Of a DNA stretch of 34,657 bases, positions 34,574-34,657 are shown piece by piece. A program made the position numbers and the translations under genes. Numbering within the stretch: the stretch's first letter is position 1; every line of letters begins with the position of its first letter. This stretch comes from Legionellaceae bacterium (GTDB taxonomy: Bacteria; Pseudomonadota; Gammaproteobacteria; Legionellales; Legionellaceae): NCBI GenBank assembly GCA_029213075.1, contig JARGPO010000080.1, forward strand, positions 1 through 34,657. Direction: 5' to 3'. The notes beneath the pieces were generated by a model, which saw only the letters and a program-made list of their open reading frames with translations, did no database searches and was not told where the DNA came from.

Positions 34574-34657
34574 AAACTGTAACTATAATTTATTACGAGG
34601 CAAGACACAGGCGGTCATTCTAGAAATGCAGGTCTTTTTCCCTTCTTGGTTAAATAA

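Overview
The window looks like chromosomal DNA of a low-GC gammaproteobacterium, probably of the order Legionellales (a Legionella- or Coxiella-like host-associated organism). The reasons are family content and order: a BarA/GacS/LetS-type hybrid kinase followed by a pyrophosphate-dependent phosphofructokinase and a type IV pilin, a FadE-type acyl-CoA dehydrogenase, EpmB divergent from EF-P, and several unrecognised proteins that resemble secreted effectors. This assignment rests on recognition by eye; no search was run. Coding density is high, and I saw no rRNA, tRNA, CRISPR array or intact transposase.

Layout. 0.1-4.3 kb: gltX and a DUF1840 gene (minus), divergent from the hybrid kinase. 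4.3-8.7 kb: pfp, a four-copy tandem array of hairpin repeats, a type IV pilin (minus), a BolA-family gene and an APC amino-acid transporter. 8.7-17.3 kb: mostly minus strand. It holds an unknown membrane protein, mpl, an unknown plus-strand effector-like gene, and an operon fadE / unknown / anmK. mpl and anmK are both peptidoglycan-recycling genes. 17.4-23.4 kb: a plus-strand ribosomal-peptide (RiPP) locus, the most interesting part of the window. It contains a double-glycine precursor peptide, a graspetide-type ATP-grasp ligase, a secreted HEAT-like-repeat protein, an HlyD-type adaptor, a C39-peptidase ABC exporter, and a separately promoted 36-residue peptide ending in CGGRYC. 23.8-29.3 kb: polyphosphate kinase, then a coupled pair of an MpaB/DUF2236-like protein and a CopA-CopB fusion whose copper ligands are largely replaced. 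29.3-34.6 kb: epmB divergent from efp, a Tyr/Gly-rich lipoprotein, a solitary copy of the mobile hairpin element with inverted ends and possible target duplication, an unknown secreted protein, and a DUF47-PiT phosphate uptake operon.

How the genes work together. In the RiPP locus the ATP-grasp enzyme would crosslink acidic side chains of the core to Thr/Lys. The C39 domain would cut after GlyGly and export the product with HlyD. The HEAT-like protein may be immunity or a periplasmic partner. PiT/DUF47 and Ppk1 give phosphate import and polyphosphate storage. EpmB and EF-P are the modification enzyme and its target. The repeat family at 5.6-6.3 kb and 31.4-31.6 kb is the same element in opposite orientation, and one stem base pair differs in a compensated way between the two sites.
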